A stretch of DNA of 64,000 nt from Alphaproteobacteria bacterium (GCA_021325375.1 JAJPHG010000014.1:62001-126000), one strand, 5' to 3'. Counted from the stretch's first letter, positions 30,691 through 39,534 are shown. Made by a program: numbers and translations. Notes: generated by a model not told the origin, from the sequence alone.

Positions 30691-30977
30691 CGACGTTCGG
30701 GATGACCCGCGGCCAGCGCATCACCGCGCGCGACCGCATGGCGCTGCGCCGCGCCCGGCAGGCGCGCGAGCGCTTGCGCCTCTCGCCGGAAGAGATCGAC
30801 CGGCGCATCGAGAACGCGATCCTGGAAGCGGCGATCTCGCGCGGCACGGTGAGCGAGGCCGACCTGCTGCGCGCCAACATCCCGCGCGCCGCCATCACCG
30901 AGGCGCGCTTCACCCGCTGCTTCGACAGCGCTCGCGCCCGCGACCCGGCGATCGGGTGCGTCGAGGGAGGGGTGTGA
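30687..30977 (+). CDS. Hypothetical protein of the repressed rightward operon (96 aa)
   Basis: MTTFGMTRGQRITARDRMAL is followed by many Arg residues, then LSPEEIDRRIENAILEAAIS and ADLLRANIPRAAITEARFTR. It is basic and helical; a DNA- or RNA-binding role is possible but no family is recognised. It is the last gene of the operator-controlled operon and marks the right edge of the tail-associated locus as far as I can see. No attachment site or tRNA gene follows. Confidence 0.58.
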   Translation: MTTFGMTRGQRITARDRMALRRARQARERLRLSPEEIDRRIENAILEAAISRGTVSEADLLRANIPRAAITEARFTRCFDSARARDPAIGCVEGGV

Positions 30978-31060
30978 TTCCCTAAGCTCGCCGCGCCTAT
31001 GTCGTAAATCGCCGGACCGCCGTCCTTTGGGACATGCACCCGCGATGATAGGGTGCGTGC

Positions 31061-32305
31061 ATGAAACAGATCCTCGCGGCGGCGGCGATGCTCGCCGGGC
31101 ATTGGAGCGGGACGATGGTCGAGCAAGGCCAGCCGCTCAAGGTCGATTTCGATTTTGCGGGCACCGGCGGGCGGTTCACCTCGCTTACCCAGCGCGCGAT
31201 GGACTATCCGCTCGACGAGGTCCACGCCAAGGACGGCGCCGTCGGCTTCACGCTCGGCGGCGGCATCGTGTTCCAGGCCAAGCTCGCGGGCGACACGCTC
31301 GCCGGGACTTTCAAGGACGGCGGCCCCGGCGGCACGTTCGTGCTGCAGCGTATGGCCGCCGCTCCCCTGCCCTACGACGTGCAGGACGTGACGTTCGCGA
31401 ACGGCGGTGTCGATCTCAAAGGCACGCTCTGCCTGCCGCGGACGCCGGGCCGCCACGGCGCCGTCGTGCTCGTGCACGGCAGCGGCCCGGAGACGCGCTG
31501 GGGCACCAACCGCTACATCGCCGACCGGCTCGCGCGCGCAGGCACAGCCGCGCTGATCTACGACAAGCGCGGCTCGGGCGAGTCCAAGGGCGATTGGCGC
31601 ACCGCGTCGTTCGAGGATCTGGCGCGCGACGCGCTCGCCGGCGTCGACCTGCTCAGGCAGCGCGCCGATATCGATCCGACCCGCGTCGGCATCCACGGCC
31701 ACAGCCAGGGCGGCGTGATCGGCCCGCTCGCCGCCACGCTGGCGCCGGACAAGATCTCTTTTCTCGTCGCCGAGGACACCTTCGCGGGGCCGCAATATGC
31801 CCAGGACCTCTATCGCGTGGGCCATGCGATCAAGGAGCTGAACCTCAAGCCGGCGGACGAGGCGGATGCGATGCGCGTCTACCGCCTTTTCGTCGACGCC
31901 TCGCGCGGCGCCGCGACCTACGACGCGTTCGAGAAGGCGGCCGCGCCCTATCGAGGCACCGATTGGTACAAATGGATGGAGTTCCCGCCGCGCGACGGCT
32001 GGGTGTGGGGCTGGGCCGCCAAGACCGCGAATTTCGACACGCTGCCGGTCTGGCGCAAGGTGCGCGCGCCGGTGCTTCTGATCTATGGCGAGAAGGACGC
32101 GCTGGTGCCGCCGGACGAAAGCATCGCGGCGATCGGCGCGGAGCTGGGGCGCTCCGGCACGCCCTATGCCGCCTTCATCGTGCCCGGCGCGGTGCACAAC
32201 CTCACCATCCAGCCGGATGCGAGCGGTCCCTTCTTCTGGTGGCACCAGGCTCCGGGTGTCGTCGATACGGTGGTGGATTGGGTCAGGGCGAGGGCGTCGG
32301 AGTAA
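31061..32305 (+). CDS. Alpha/beta hydrolase family protein
   Basis: A 414-residue protein. The first 110 residues are a lipocalin-like beta region (FDFAGTGGRFTSLTQRAMDY, GTFKDGGPGGTFVLQ). The hydrolase domain follows: VVLVHGSGPETRWGTN (oxyanion region), YDKRGSGESKGDW, nucleophile elbow GIHGHSQGG, acid in IYGEKDALVP and catalytic His in PGAVHNLTI. The N-terminus (MKQILAAAAMLAGHW) is hydrophobic but too short for a sure signal peptide. This domain pair is usual for dienelactone hydrolase/prolyl oligopeptidase-like esterases. The substrate is unknown. Confidence 0.82.
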   Translation: MKQILAAAAMLAGHWSGTMVEQGQPLKVDFDFAGTGGRFTSLTQRAMDYPLDEVHAKDGAVGFTLGGGIVFQAKLAGDTLAGTFKDGGPGGTFVLQRMAAAPLPYDVQDVTFANGGVDLKGTLCLPRTPGRHGAVVLVHGSGPETRWGTNRYIADRLARAGTAALIYDKRGSGESKGDWRTASFEDLARDALAGVDLLRQRADIDPTRVGIHGHSQGGVIGPLAATLAPDKISFLVAEDTFAGPQYAQDLYRVGHAIKELNLKPADEADAMRVYRLFVDASRGAATYDAFEKAAAPYRGTDWYKWMEFPPRDGWVWGWAAKTANFDTLPVWRKVRAPVLLIYGEKDALVPPDESIAAIGAELGRSGTPYAAFIVPGAVHNLTIQPDASGPFFWWHQAPGVVDTVVDWVRARASE

Positions 32306-32329
32306 AGCTTTCCTGTATTCTCCCAACTA

Positions 32330-32425
32330 TCATGGCCGCCCTTGGTCCGAAGCGACAGCGTACGGACGCCATCCATAATCCCGGGTCTTGCAGCGATGGA
32401 CGGCCGGGACAAGCCCAGCGATGAC
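32330..32425. repeat. Degenerate palindromic repeat, family C
   Basis: TCATGGCCGCCCTTGG at one end and GGCCGGGACAAGCCCAGCGATGAC at the other, with CCATCCAT and GCGATGGA inside. It resembles the intact element at 47907-47990 but with many changes. It fills most of the gap 32306-32499. Confidence 0.55.
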
Positions 32426-32499
32426 GTATTGTTGAATTGCGTCACGAAACGCACTTTCGCGCGTTAGTACGGCGGGACCAGCGAATTTGGAGACCGTCC

Positions 32500-32655
32500 G
32501 TGCTTGATATCGTCTATATCGGCCCCGTAGTGGCGCTGATCTTCGGCATTTTGATCCTGATGATCCCGCGCGCGCTCAACTACCTCGTCGCGATCTACCT
32601 GATCCTGGTCGGCATCATCGGCCTGTGGCCGCATCTGAGCCACGGCCTGCACTGA
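32500..32655 (+). CDS. DUF3096 small membrane protein
   Basis: A 51-residue protein from a GTG start with GGAG about 8 bases upstream. Two membrane segments, VVALIFGILILMIP and YLVAIYLILVGIIGL, are joined by RALN. This matches the short DUF3096 family (IAGILILI.PRLLNYIVAIYLI..G). Its role is unknown; members are common in alpha- and gammaproteobacteria. It converges on the leucine dehydrogenase gene. Confidence 0.8.
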   Translation: MLDIVYIGPVVALIFGILILMIPRALNYLVAIYLILVGIIGLWPHLSHGLH

Positions 32656-32662
32656 GCGGCCG

Positions 32663-33730
32663 TTACTCCGCCGCTTTCGCCGCAAGTCCGGCACCGCGCG
32701 CGATGCGTTCCTCGGCCATGCGGTCGGCGATGACGTTGGTGGGCTCGTGCTCGGCATCGGCGCGCTTGAAGATCGCGCTCAGCGTGTCGGCGATGCCGAA
32801 CGCGCGGCGCTCGACCTCCGCCTCTTCCCAGTCGTAGATCTGGCCCGCGACGCGGATGATGCCGCCGCCGTTGATGACGTAATCGGGCGCATAGAGCACG
32901 CCGCGCTCCATCAGGATCCTGCCGTGCGGATCGCGCGCGAGCTGGTTGTTTGCGCCGCCGGCCACGACCTTGGCCTGGAGCGCCATGACCGTCTCGTCGT
33001 TCAGGATCGCGCCCAGCGCGTTGGGCGAGAACACGTCGCACGCGGTGGTGACGATGCTGTCGGTGGACGCGCGGCGCGCGCCGAAGGCGTCGACGGCGCG
33101 GCGCACGGCGTCCTCGCTGACATCGGCGACGATCAGCTTGGCGCCTTCCTCGTGCAGGCGCTTGGCCAGGCCCATGCCGACCTTGCCCAGGCCCTGGATC
33201 GCGACCGTCAGCCCCTTCGTCGTGTCGGCGCCGAATTTGTGCTTCACGCAGGCCCTGAGCCCGACGAATACGCCCAGCGCCGTCGTCGGACCGCTGTCGC
33301 CGCTCTTCTTTCCGGGCTGGTCGAAACCCGCGACGAATTTCGTATGGCGCGCGATGATGGGCATGTCCTTCGGACCCATGCCGACGTCCATCGCGGTGAT
33401 GTAGCGGCCGCCGAGCGCGTTGACCGCGTCGGCATAGGCGGCGAAGCGCGCCTCGCTCTTGTCGGTCGCGGGGTTGCCCAGGATGACGGCCTTGCCGCCG
33501 CCGAGCGGCAGGTCGGCGATCGCGTTCTTGTAGCTCATGCCGCGCGACAGGCGCAGCACGTCGGTCAGCGCGTCGTCTGCCGTTGCGTAAGGATACATGC
33601 GCGTGCCGCCGCAGGCGGGGCCCAGGGCGGTCGAATGGACGGCGATGATCGCCTTGAGCCCGGTCTTCTTGTCGTCGAAGAACGCGACCTGCTCGTGATG
33701 GTCGAAATCGGCGGAATCGAAGACGTTCAT
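32663..33730 (-). CDS. ldh: Leucine dehydrogenase (Glu/Leu/Phe/Val dehydrogenase family)
   Basis: A 355-residue protein of normal length. The N-terminal substrate domain has GPACGGTRMYPYA, SRGMSYKNAIADLPLGGGKA (catalytic Lys of the GGGK loop) and DVGMGPKDM. The Rossmann domain has IQGLGKVGMGLAKRL. It reversibly deaminates branched-chain amino acids with NAD+. The downstream INGGGIIRVAGQIY motif is also typical. It stands alone on the minus strand. Confidence 0.9.
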   Translation of the reverse strand: MNVFDSADFDHHEQVAFFDDKKTGLKAIIAVHSTALGPACGGTRMYPYATADDALTDVLRLSRGMSYKNAIADLPLGGGKAVILGNPATDKSEARFAAYADAVNALGGRYITAMDVGMGPKDMPIIARHTKFVAGFDQPGKKSGDSGPTTALGVFVGLRACVKHKFGADTTKGLTVAIQGLGKVGMGLAKRLHEEGAKLIVADVSEDAVRRAVDAFGARRASTDSIVTTACDVFSPNALGAILNDETVMALQAKVVAGGANNQLARDPHGRILMERGVLYAPDYVINGGGIIRVAGQIYDWEEAEVERRAFGIADTLSAIFKRADAEHEPTNVIADRMAEERIARGAGLAAKAAE

Positions 33731-33867
33731 GGCGGTCCCTGATGGTGCTCTGCGCGCACCCTACCCCGGGAAATACGAAATTGCTTTGCCATTTGCGGGC
33801 AGCCGCGCACCGGAAACTGCGCCGCATGGCGCAGGGAAGAAAGATTGCTGTGGGCATTTACCCCAAC

Positions 33868-34034
33868 TGTCATGGCCCGCGAATGCGGGCCACCCAGGTC
33901 ACGCCTGCTCGGCCACAAAAAGAATTGCACGCGGAGGCGCGGAGTCGCGAAAAAAGAACCTCCGCGTCCCCGCATGAATCATTTCAAGAGTAGACAGAAC
34001 CCAACTGGGTGGCCCGCATTCGCGGGCCATGACA
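33868..34034. repeat. Palindromic-ended repeat, family A copy 4
   Basis: TGTCATGGCCCGCGAATGCGG at the left and CGCGGGCCATGACA at the right, with cgcggaggcgcggag and cctccgcgtccccgc in the core. It occupies most of the 317-bp gap 33731-34047 between leucine dehydrogenase and the DsbD-like gene, outside the tail locus. Confidence 0.88.
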
Positions 34035-34047
34035 GTCAGGGTACGGA

Positions 34048-36105
34048 TCACTCGCCGGTGCCGACCGCCTTCAACACCTCGTCCTGCGTCAATATCTGCG
34101 GCAGGACCTGCGCATCCGCCGCGTCCGGGGCGTAGTAGAGGTAGAGCGGCACGCCGTCGCGGCCGTGGGCTTCGAGGAGCTTGGTGATCTCGGCGTCGCG
34201 GCGCGTCCAGTCGGCGATCAGGCAGGCGACGTGATGCTTGTCGAACGCCTCGCGCACGGCACCGCTCGAGAACGCGACGCGCTCGTTCACCAGGCAGGTG
34301 ATGCACCACGCCGCGGTCGCGTTGATGAAGACGGGGCGGTGCTGCGCGCGCAGCGCGGCCAGGCGCACCGCGGAATAAGGCTCGTGCGGGATGCCGTTCT
34401 CTTCCACGCGGGCGAGCGCGGGCGCGGGAGAGGCATGCAGCAGCATCGCCAGCGACGCGAGCGCGGCGACGAACGCGAGCAGCGTCGCGAAGGCGCCGAA
34501 GCCGCGTCCGCGCGGGCCGGCCGAGCGGCTCGCGCTCCAGATCCACACAGCCAATGCGAACATGACCATCGCGGCGAGAACGTAAGCCACGCCGTCGGCG
34601 CCGACCTCGTTCGCCAGCACCCACACCATCCACACGGCGGCGGCGTACATCGGGAATGCGAGCGCCTGCTTGAACCAGAGCATCCACGCACCCGGCTTCG
34701 GGATCATGCCAAGCAGGCGCGGCGAGAATCCGATGAGGATGAACGGCGCCGCGAAGCCCAGGCCCAGCACCGCGAACACGCCGAGCGCGACGGCCGCGGA
34801 TTGCGTCAGCGCAAATCCAAGCGCTGCCGCCATGAACGGCGCGGTGCAGGGGGCTGCGACGGCGACCGCGAGCACGCCGGTGAAGAACGCGCCCGCCATC
34901 CCGCCCTGGCGCGCGAGCGCGTCGCCGCCGCCGAAGCCCGGAAGCTCGAAGACGCCGGAGAGATTGAGCCCGACCGCGAAGAGCAGCAGCGCGAAGCCCG
35001 CGACCGCGATCGGCTCCTGCAGCTGGAAGCCCCAGCCGACCGCCGACCCGCCCGCGCGCAGCGCGACGAGGATCGCCGCGAGACCGACGAAACTCAGGAT
35101 CGCGCCCGCGCCATAGGCGAGACCTTCACGCGCGGCATGACGTCCGCCGCCGCCATGTCCCGCAAGCGCAAGCGCCTTCATCGCCAGGATCGGCAGCACG
35201 CACGGCATCAGGTTGAGGATCAAGCCGCCGAGGAACGCAAAGGCGAGCGCGAGCCACAGCGCCGTGCCGTCCGCGCCGCCGAAGTTCGCTTGCGGAACCG
35301 CACCCGGCATCGCGTCGACCTGCAGCGCCTGTCTGGAGCCGTCGGCAGAGGTCAGCACGAGCACGCCCTGCAGCGCGCCGCCGAACGGCTTCTTGCCCTT
35401 CTGCAGGCGCAGCACGATGCCGTCATCGGCGAAGCCCAGCGCCTGCGGCGCGATGCCGTTGATGCGTCCGGGCGCGAGCGGGAAGAACTCCGCCTTCGCG
35501 GGATGCGCGCTCGCGAGCGGCTCGGCCTGCACGAAGAGATCGAGCGCCGCTCCCGCCGCTATGCGCATCGGCCAGGGCGATTTCACCGGCAGCTTGGCGC
35601 GCGCGGCGGCGAAATCCACGTCGGGCGGCAGCGACGGCTTCCCGACGCCGAGCTGCAAGCGGACATTGGCATCCTCCGGCGCGCAGACCTCGGCGCAGAC
35701 GAGCCAGCTCGCCTGCGCGTTCAACGTCACCGCGCCGGGGGCTGCGTCCTTGGGCGCGGCGATGTCGACGAGAAGCCAGGGCTTGCCCTCGTAGCCGTAA
35801 TCCATCAGCGGCCCTACGGCCTCGGCCTGCGGCGCCGGCCACTGGATCGGACCCGCGCGCCATCCCGGCGGCAGGTTCCATTTGATCTCGGTCGGCGCGC
35901 CGGCGTCGCCGGGATTGATCCAATAGGTGTGCCAGCCGGGGCGCGTGGCGAGCTCCAGCGCGACGGTGACGGTGCCGCCGGGCTCGACGGATTCACGCTC
36001 GGCGATCAGCCGCGCATGCACCTTGGGCGCCGCGTCGATCTGCGCCAAGGCGGGCGCGAGCATCGCCGTCCAAAGGATCAAGACAAGGCGGATCATCCGG
36101 GACAT
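34048..36105 (-). CDS. Protein-disulfide reductase, DsbD/ScsB-like
   Basis: About 685 residues. A signal peptide (LVLILWTAMLAPALAQ) leads to a periplasmic domain with LVCAEVCAPEDA, where the CxxxC probably exchanges electrons. The middle has eight or so membrane segments with MPCVLPILAMKALAL and CTAPFMAAALGFAL, the two Cys-Pro motifs of the DsbD transporter. The C-terminal thioredoxin-like domain has ATAAWCITCLVNERVAF. It moves reducing power from the cytoplasm to periplasmic thiols. The start is uncertain: ATGs at 36105 and 36096 both lack a clear ribosome site. It diverges from the MDR gene at 36164. Confidence 0.85.
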   Translation of the reverse strand: MSRMIRLVLILWTAMLAPALAQIDAAPKVHARLIAERESVEPGGTVTVALELATRPGWHTYWINPGDAGAPTEIKWNLPPGWRAGPIQWPAPQAEAVGPLMDYGYEGKPWLLVDIAAPKDAAPGAVTLNAQASWLVCAEVCAPEDANVRLQLGVGKPSLPPDVDFAAARAKLPVKSPWPMRIAAGAALDLFVQAEPLASAHPAKAEFFPLAPGRINGIAPQALGFADDGIVLRLQKGKKPFGGALQGVLVLTSADGSRQALQVDAMPGAVPQANFGGADGTALWLALAFAFLGGLILNLMPCVLPILAMKALALAGHGGGGRHAAREGLAYGAGAILSFVGLAAILVALRAGGSAVGWGFQLQEPIAVAGFALLLFAVGLNLSGVFELPGFGGGDALARQGGMAGAFFTGVLAVAVAAPCTAPFMAAALGFALTQSAAVALGVFAVLGLGFAAPFILIGFSPRLLGMIPKPGAWMLWFKQALAFPMYAAAVWMVWVLANEVGADGVAYVLAAMVMFALAVWIWSASRSAGPRGRGFGAFATLLAFVAALASLAMLLHASPAPALARVEENGIPHEPYSAVRLAALRAQHRPVFINATAAWCITCLVNERVAFSSGAVREAFDKHHVACLIADWTRRDAEITKLLEAHGRDGVPLYLYYAPDAADAQVLPQILTQDEVLKAVGTGE

Positions 36106-36163
36106 GGATTGGGCTATAGCCTTCCCTGTAGACTGACGCAAAGCCATCCCCGAAGGAGCATAA

Positions 36164-37168
36164 ATGCGTAACGCCAACCGCCAATGGATCCTGCGCAGGC
36201 GCCCGGTGGGCGAGATCAAGCCGGGCGACCTGGAGCTCGTCGAGCAGCCGATCCCCGTGCCCGGCCCCGGTCAGATTCTTCTGCGTACAGTGTATCTCTC
36301 GCTCGATCCCACCAACCGCATCTGGATGAGCGACATGGACCAGTACATGCCGCCGGTGGGGCTGGGTGAGGTGATGCGCGGCGGCACGCTGGCCGTCGTC
36401 GAGCAGTCGAACAATCCCGCCTACAAGCCGGGCGACATCGTGAGCGGCATCGGCGGCTGGCAGGAATACGCCGTCGCGGACGGCGCGATGCCGCTGCCCA
36501 AAAGCGGCGTGCCGCTCACCGCGTATATGAGCGTGCTCGGCATGACGGGCGCGACCGCCTATTTCGGCCTGCTCGATATCGGCAAGCCGAAAGCGGGTGA
36601 GACCGTCGTCGTCTCGGCGGCGGCGGGCGCGGTGGGCGGGGTCGTGGGCCAGATCGCCAAGCTGAAAGGCTGCCGCGTCGTGGGGCTCGCGGGCTCGGAC
36701 GAGAAGTGCCGCCATGTGGTGAAGGATCTCGGCTTCGACGCCTGCATCAACTATCGCCGCGAGAACCTCACCGAAGCGCTCAAGCGCGAATGCCCGGGCG
36801 GCATCGACGTCGATTTCGAGAACGCGGGCGGCGCGATCCTCGACGCGGTGCTCGAGCGCATCAACCTGAAGGCGCGCATCGTGCTCTGCGGCATGATCTC
36901 GACCTACAACGAAACCGGTGCGCCGCGCGGCAACGTCCTGACCAATGTGCTGATGAAGCGTGCGCGCATCGAGGGCTTCATCATCATCGACTACTTCCCG
37001 CGCCTCCCCGAGTTCCAGGCCGAGATGGCGAAATGGCTCTCCGAGGGCAGGATCAAATACGACGTCCATGTGGTGGGCGGCATCGAGAACGCGCTGTCGG
37101 CGCTCGACCTGCTCTTCACCGGCGGCAACACGGGCAAGCTGCTGGTCAAGGTCTCGGACGAGCCATGA
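36164..37168 (+). CDS. NADP-dependent MDR oxidoreductase (LTB4DH/CurA-like)
   Basis: A 334-residue zinc-free medium-chain reductase. It starts MRNANRQWILRRRPVGEIKP, has YLSLDPTNRIWMSD, LGMTGATAYFGLLDIGKPKA and the nucleotide loop SAAAGAVGGVVGQIAKLKGC. Then come GCRVVGLAGSDEKC and LCGMISTYN. The family reduces alpha,beta-unsaturated ketones and aldehydes with NADPH. Its stop overlaps the next start (ATGA), so it is translated with the acetyltransferase. Confidence 0.9.
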   Translation: MRNANRQWILRRRPVGEIKPGDLELVEQPIPVPGPGQILLRTVYLSLDPTNRIWMSDMDQYMPPVGLGEVMRGGTLAVVEQSNNPAYKPGDIVSGIGGWQEYAVADGAMPLPKSGVPLTAYMSVLGMTGATAYFGLLDIGKPKAGETVVVSAAAGAVGGVVGQIAKLKGCRVVGLAGSDEKCRHVVKDLGFDACINYRRENLTEALKRECPGGIDVDFENAGGAILDAVLERINLKARIVLCGMISTYNETGAPRGNVLTNVLMKRARIEGFIIIDYFPRLPEFQAEMAKWLSEGRIKYDVHVVGGIENALSALDLLFTGGNTGKLLVKVSDEP

Positions 37169-37578
37169 AGGCCGCGCTCGAGGACGATCCCGACGACAAG
37201 GTTCTCGCAGGCGTGACGGCGGGCCTGCGCGCGTTCAACCTGGCCGCGGTCCCCGATCTCCAATCGCACAAGATCGCCGCGGCGATCCGCGACGAGGCGG
37301 GCCACCTGCATGGCGGGGTGATCGGACGGCTCGCGGGCGACAGCGTCTACGTGGAAGTCGTGTGGACCGACGACGAAGCGCGCGGACAAAGGCTCGGCAG
37401 GCAGGCGATGCGTCTGGTCGAGGACGAGGCGAAGCGGCTCGGCGCGCGCGAGGCGTGGCTCTACACGATGAGCTTCCAGGCCAAGCCGTTCTACGAGAAG
37501 CTCGGCTACACCCAGTTCGCCGAGCTTTCGTGGCTGGACGGCCGCCACGCGCGCCATTTCATGCGGAAGGACCTGTGA
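37165..37578 (+). CDS. GNAT family N-acetyltransferase
   Basis: A 137-residue protein whose ATG overlaps the MDR stop. Motif A is VVWTDDEARGQRLGRQAMRL (acetyl-CoA loop), followed by AKRLGAREAWLYTMSFQAKPF and YEKLGYTQFAEL, the classic FYEKLGY ending. The N-terminal part, AIRDEAGHLHGGVIGRLAG, is the usual beta hairpin. The acceptor is unknown. Confidence 0.88.
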   Translation: MKAALEDDPDDKVLAGVTAGLRAFNLAAVPDLQSHKIAAAIRDEAGHLHGGVIGRLAGDSVYVEVVWTDDEARGQRLGRQAMRLVEDEAKRLGAREAWLYTMSFQAKPFYEKLGYTQFAELSWLDGRHARHFMRKDL

Positions 37579-37588
37579 GGATCGATTC

Positions 37589-38158
37589 ATGAGAATCACG
37601 GGCGGCAGCATGCGCGGGCGCGCGCTGGTCGCGCCCGCCGACGCGCGCGTGCGGCCGACCTCCGACAAGGTGCGCCAGGCGGTGTTCAACATCCTCAACC
37701 ACAACGATTTCGGCATCGGCTTTGCGCTTGACGGCGCGCGCGTGATCGATCTCTTCGCGGGAACAGGCGCGCTCGGCATCGAGGCGTTGTCGCATGGCGC
37801 CTCCTTCGCGCTGCTCATCGATGACGCGGCCGAGAGCCGCGCGCTGATCCGCACCAATGTCGAGGCTCTGGGCCTGACCGGCGCGACCAAGATCTGGCGG
37901 CGCGACGCGACCAGGCTCGGCCCCATGGCGGCCGGAAGCGGCGGGCCGTTCGAGCTCGCCGTCCTCGACCCGCCCTATCGCCAGGGGCTCGCGGCGGGCG
38001 CGCTCGCGGCGCTGAAGGACGGTGGCTGGCTCGCGCCGCATGCGCTCGTCGTGGCGGAGACGGCGGAGGACGAAGACGTTCCGTCTACGGATGGTTTCGT
38101 GCTCGCCGATGAGCGCGTCTATGGCGATACGCGGGTGTGGTTTTTGCATTTGAAATAA
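37589..38158 (+). CDS. rsmD: 16S rRNA (guanine966-N2)-methyltransferase
   Basis: A 189-residue protein starting MRITGGSMRGRALVAPADAR and VRPTSDKVRQAVFNIL, the RsmD signature. It has the SAM motif VIDLFAGTGALGIEALSHGA and the catalytic AVLDPPY. It methylates G966 of 16S rRNA during 30S assembly. It follows the acetyltransferase by 10 bases and is probably in the same operon. Confidence 0.95.
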   Translation: MRITGGSMRGRALVAPADARVRPTSDKVRQAVFNILNHNDFGIGFALDGARVIDLFAGTGALGIEALSHGASFALLIDDAAESRALIRTNVEALGLTGATKIWRRDATRLGPMAAGSGGPFELAVLDPPYRQGLAAGALAALKDGGWLAPHALVVAETAEDEDVPSTDGFVLADERVYGDTRVWFLHLK

Positions 38159-38160
38159 TT

Positions 38161-38339
38161 TGTCATGGCCCGCGAATGCGGGCCACCCAACTTGGTTCTG
38201 CATACCGTTGGAAAAGATTCCCGCGGAGGCGCGGAGCCGCGGAGGTTCTTTTTCTTCTCGGCGACGCCGCGTCTCCGCGTGCAATTCCTTTTAGATCGAG
38301 CCGATGTCACCTGGGTGGCCCGCAGTCGCGGGCCATGAC
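38161..38339. repeat. Palindromic-ended repeat, family A copy 5
   Basis: Begins TGTCATGGCCCGCGAATGCGG two bases after the rsmD stop and ends CGCGGGCCATGAC. The core has cgcggaggcgcggagccgcgg and its inverted partner gccgcgtctccgcg. It fills the gap 38159-38364 between convergent genes and could also fold as a transcript end. Confidence 0.88.
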
Positions 38340-38364
38340 GCTAATTTCTAGTTGCGCGCCGTCT

Positions 38365-39534
38365 CTACAGCGGCATCCGGAACGTGAACCGCGTCTCCTC
38401 GGCCGTGGAATCGGCCGTCAGCACGCCGCCATGGGCCTTGGCGATCTGCGAGGCGATATAGAGGCCCAGCCCCAATCCCTGCGGCTGGCCGCTCTTCTTG
38501 CCGCGGACGAACGGCTCGAAGAGATGCGCCAGGATGTCGGCGGGAACGGGCGGGCCGGCATTGCTCACCGAAAGCTCGAAGACGCCGCCCTCGGTCGCCG
38601 CGCGCACCCTGACCGGCGCATCCGCCTCGCCGTGGATCAACGCGTTGCCGAGGAGATTGGAGAAAAGCTGGCCGATCCGCGCCGGGTCGGCGCGCACGGG
38701 CCGCGAGACGGCGAACTGCGCGTCGATCTCGGCCTTGGGATGGGCGGCGCTGAGCTCGCCCGCGACCTGGGTGAGCACGGGCACCAGGCTCGCCTCGCCG
38801 AACGTCGCCGCGAAGCCGCCGCCCAGACGGCCGCGCGCGAAATCGAGCACGTCGCCGATGAGCGCGTTCATCCGCTCCACGCTCTGCTGCATCATCTTGA
38901 GGATGGCGGAAGCCTTCTCGCTCTGCGGCTCCTTGCCCAACAGACGCACGCCGGCCTGGATGGAGGCGAGCGGGTTGCGCAGATCGTGGCCGAGCACCGC
39001 GATGAACTGCTCGCGGAGGTCCGCCGCCTTGCGCTCGCCGAGCAGGCTCGCTTCGCTCGCGGCCAGCCGCGTATCGGCCTGCAGGTGGAAGGCGATGAGA
39101 TCGGCGAACAGGCGGAACGTGCCGACGATCTCGGGATTGTCGAGGCGCGCGGGCTTGGGGTCGATGGCGCAGAGCGTGCCGAAGAAGCTTCCGTCGCGCA
39201 GGAAGATCGGCATCGAGATGTAGCTCTGGAAGCCGTACATCGCGGGCGTGGGATGGCTGCACCAGCGCTCGTTGCCGGCGACGTGATCGATGACGACGGC
39301 CTCGCCCGATCGGCGGATCTCGTCGCAGATCGTGGTTGCGACCTCGAGCTCGCCGCCGGGCTCGAGGCCGAACGCGATGTCGTCGCGCACGCTGCACGCG
39401 ATCCAGCGGTCGGAGGTCACGCGCGCGACGGCCGCGAAGCCCATGCCGGTCAGACGGCAGACGACGTCCAGGATGGTGGGCACGACGGAGACGGCATTGA
39501 CGGCGTCGATATCGGCCTGAAAATCGCTCGCCAA
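38365..39534 (-). CDS. GAF-domain sensor histidine kinase
   Basis: About 389 residues from a TTG at 39534 (AGGA 9 bases upstream); a TTG at 39594 extends the frame but has no ribosome site. A GAF domain (VPTILDVVCRLTGMGFAAVA, HVAGNERWCSHPTPAMYGFQ, FGTLCAIDPKPARL) comes first, then a HisKA helix with phospho-acceptor His in AVLGHDLRNPLASI. The ATPase domain has LFSNLLGNALIHG (N box) and GLGLGLYIASQIAKAHGG (G boxes). No membrane segment, so it is a cytoplasmic sensor. No response regulator gene is adjacent. Confidence 0.88.
   Translation of the reverse strand: MASDFQADIDAVNAVSVVPTILDVVCRLTGMGFAAVARVTSDRWIACSVRDDIAFGLEPGGELEVATTICDEIRRSGEAVVIDHVAGNERWCSHPTPAMYGFQSYISMPIFLRDGSFFGTLCAIDPKPARLDNPEIVGTFRLFADLIAFHLQADTRLAASEASLLGERKAADLREQFIAVLGHDLRNPLASIQAGVRLLGKEPQSEKASAILKMMQQSVERMNALIGDVLDFARGRLGGGFAATFGEASLVPVLTQVAGELSAAHPKAEIDAQFAVSRPVRADPARIGQLFSNLLGNALIHGEADAPVRVRAATEGGVFELSVSNAGPPVPADILAHLFEPFVRGKKSGQPQGLGLGLYIASQIAKAHGGVLTADSTAEETRFTFRMPL

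Noticed and set aside
327..30977. Gene transfer agent of the Rhodobacter type
   Set aside because: Those particles have non-contractile siphovirus-like tails and head genes. Here a clear sheath is present and no head genes are seen.
30978..31060. Attachment site or tRNA gene at the right edge of the tail locus
   Set aside because: I see no tRNA-like fold and no direct repeat matching the left part of the window; the true left end is outside the window.
36109..36219. Upstream extension of the DsbD-like gene to 36219
   Set aside because: It would overlap the divergent MDR gene and put about 38 polar residues before the signal peptide.
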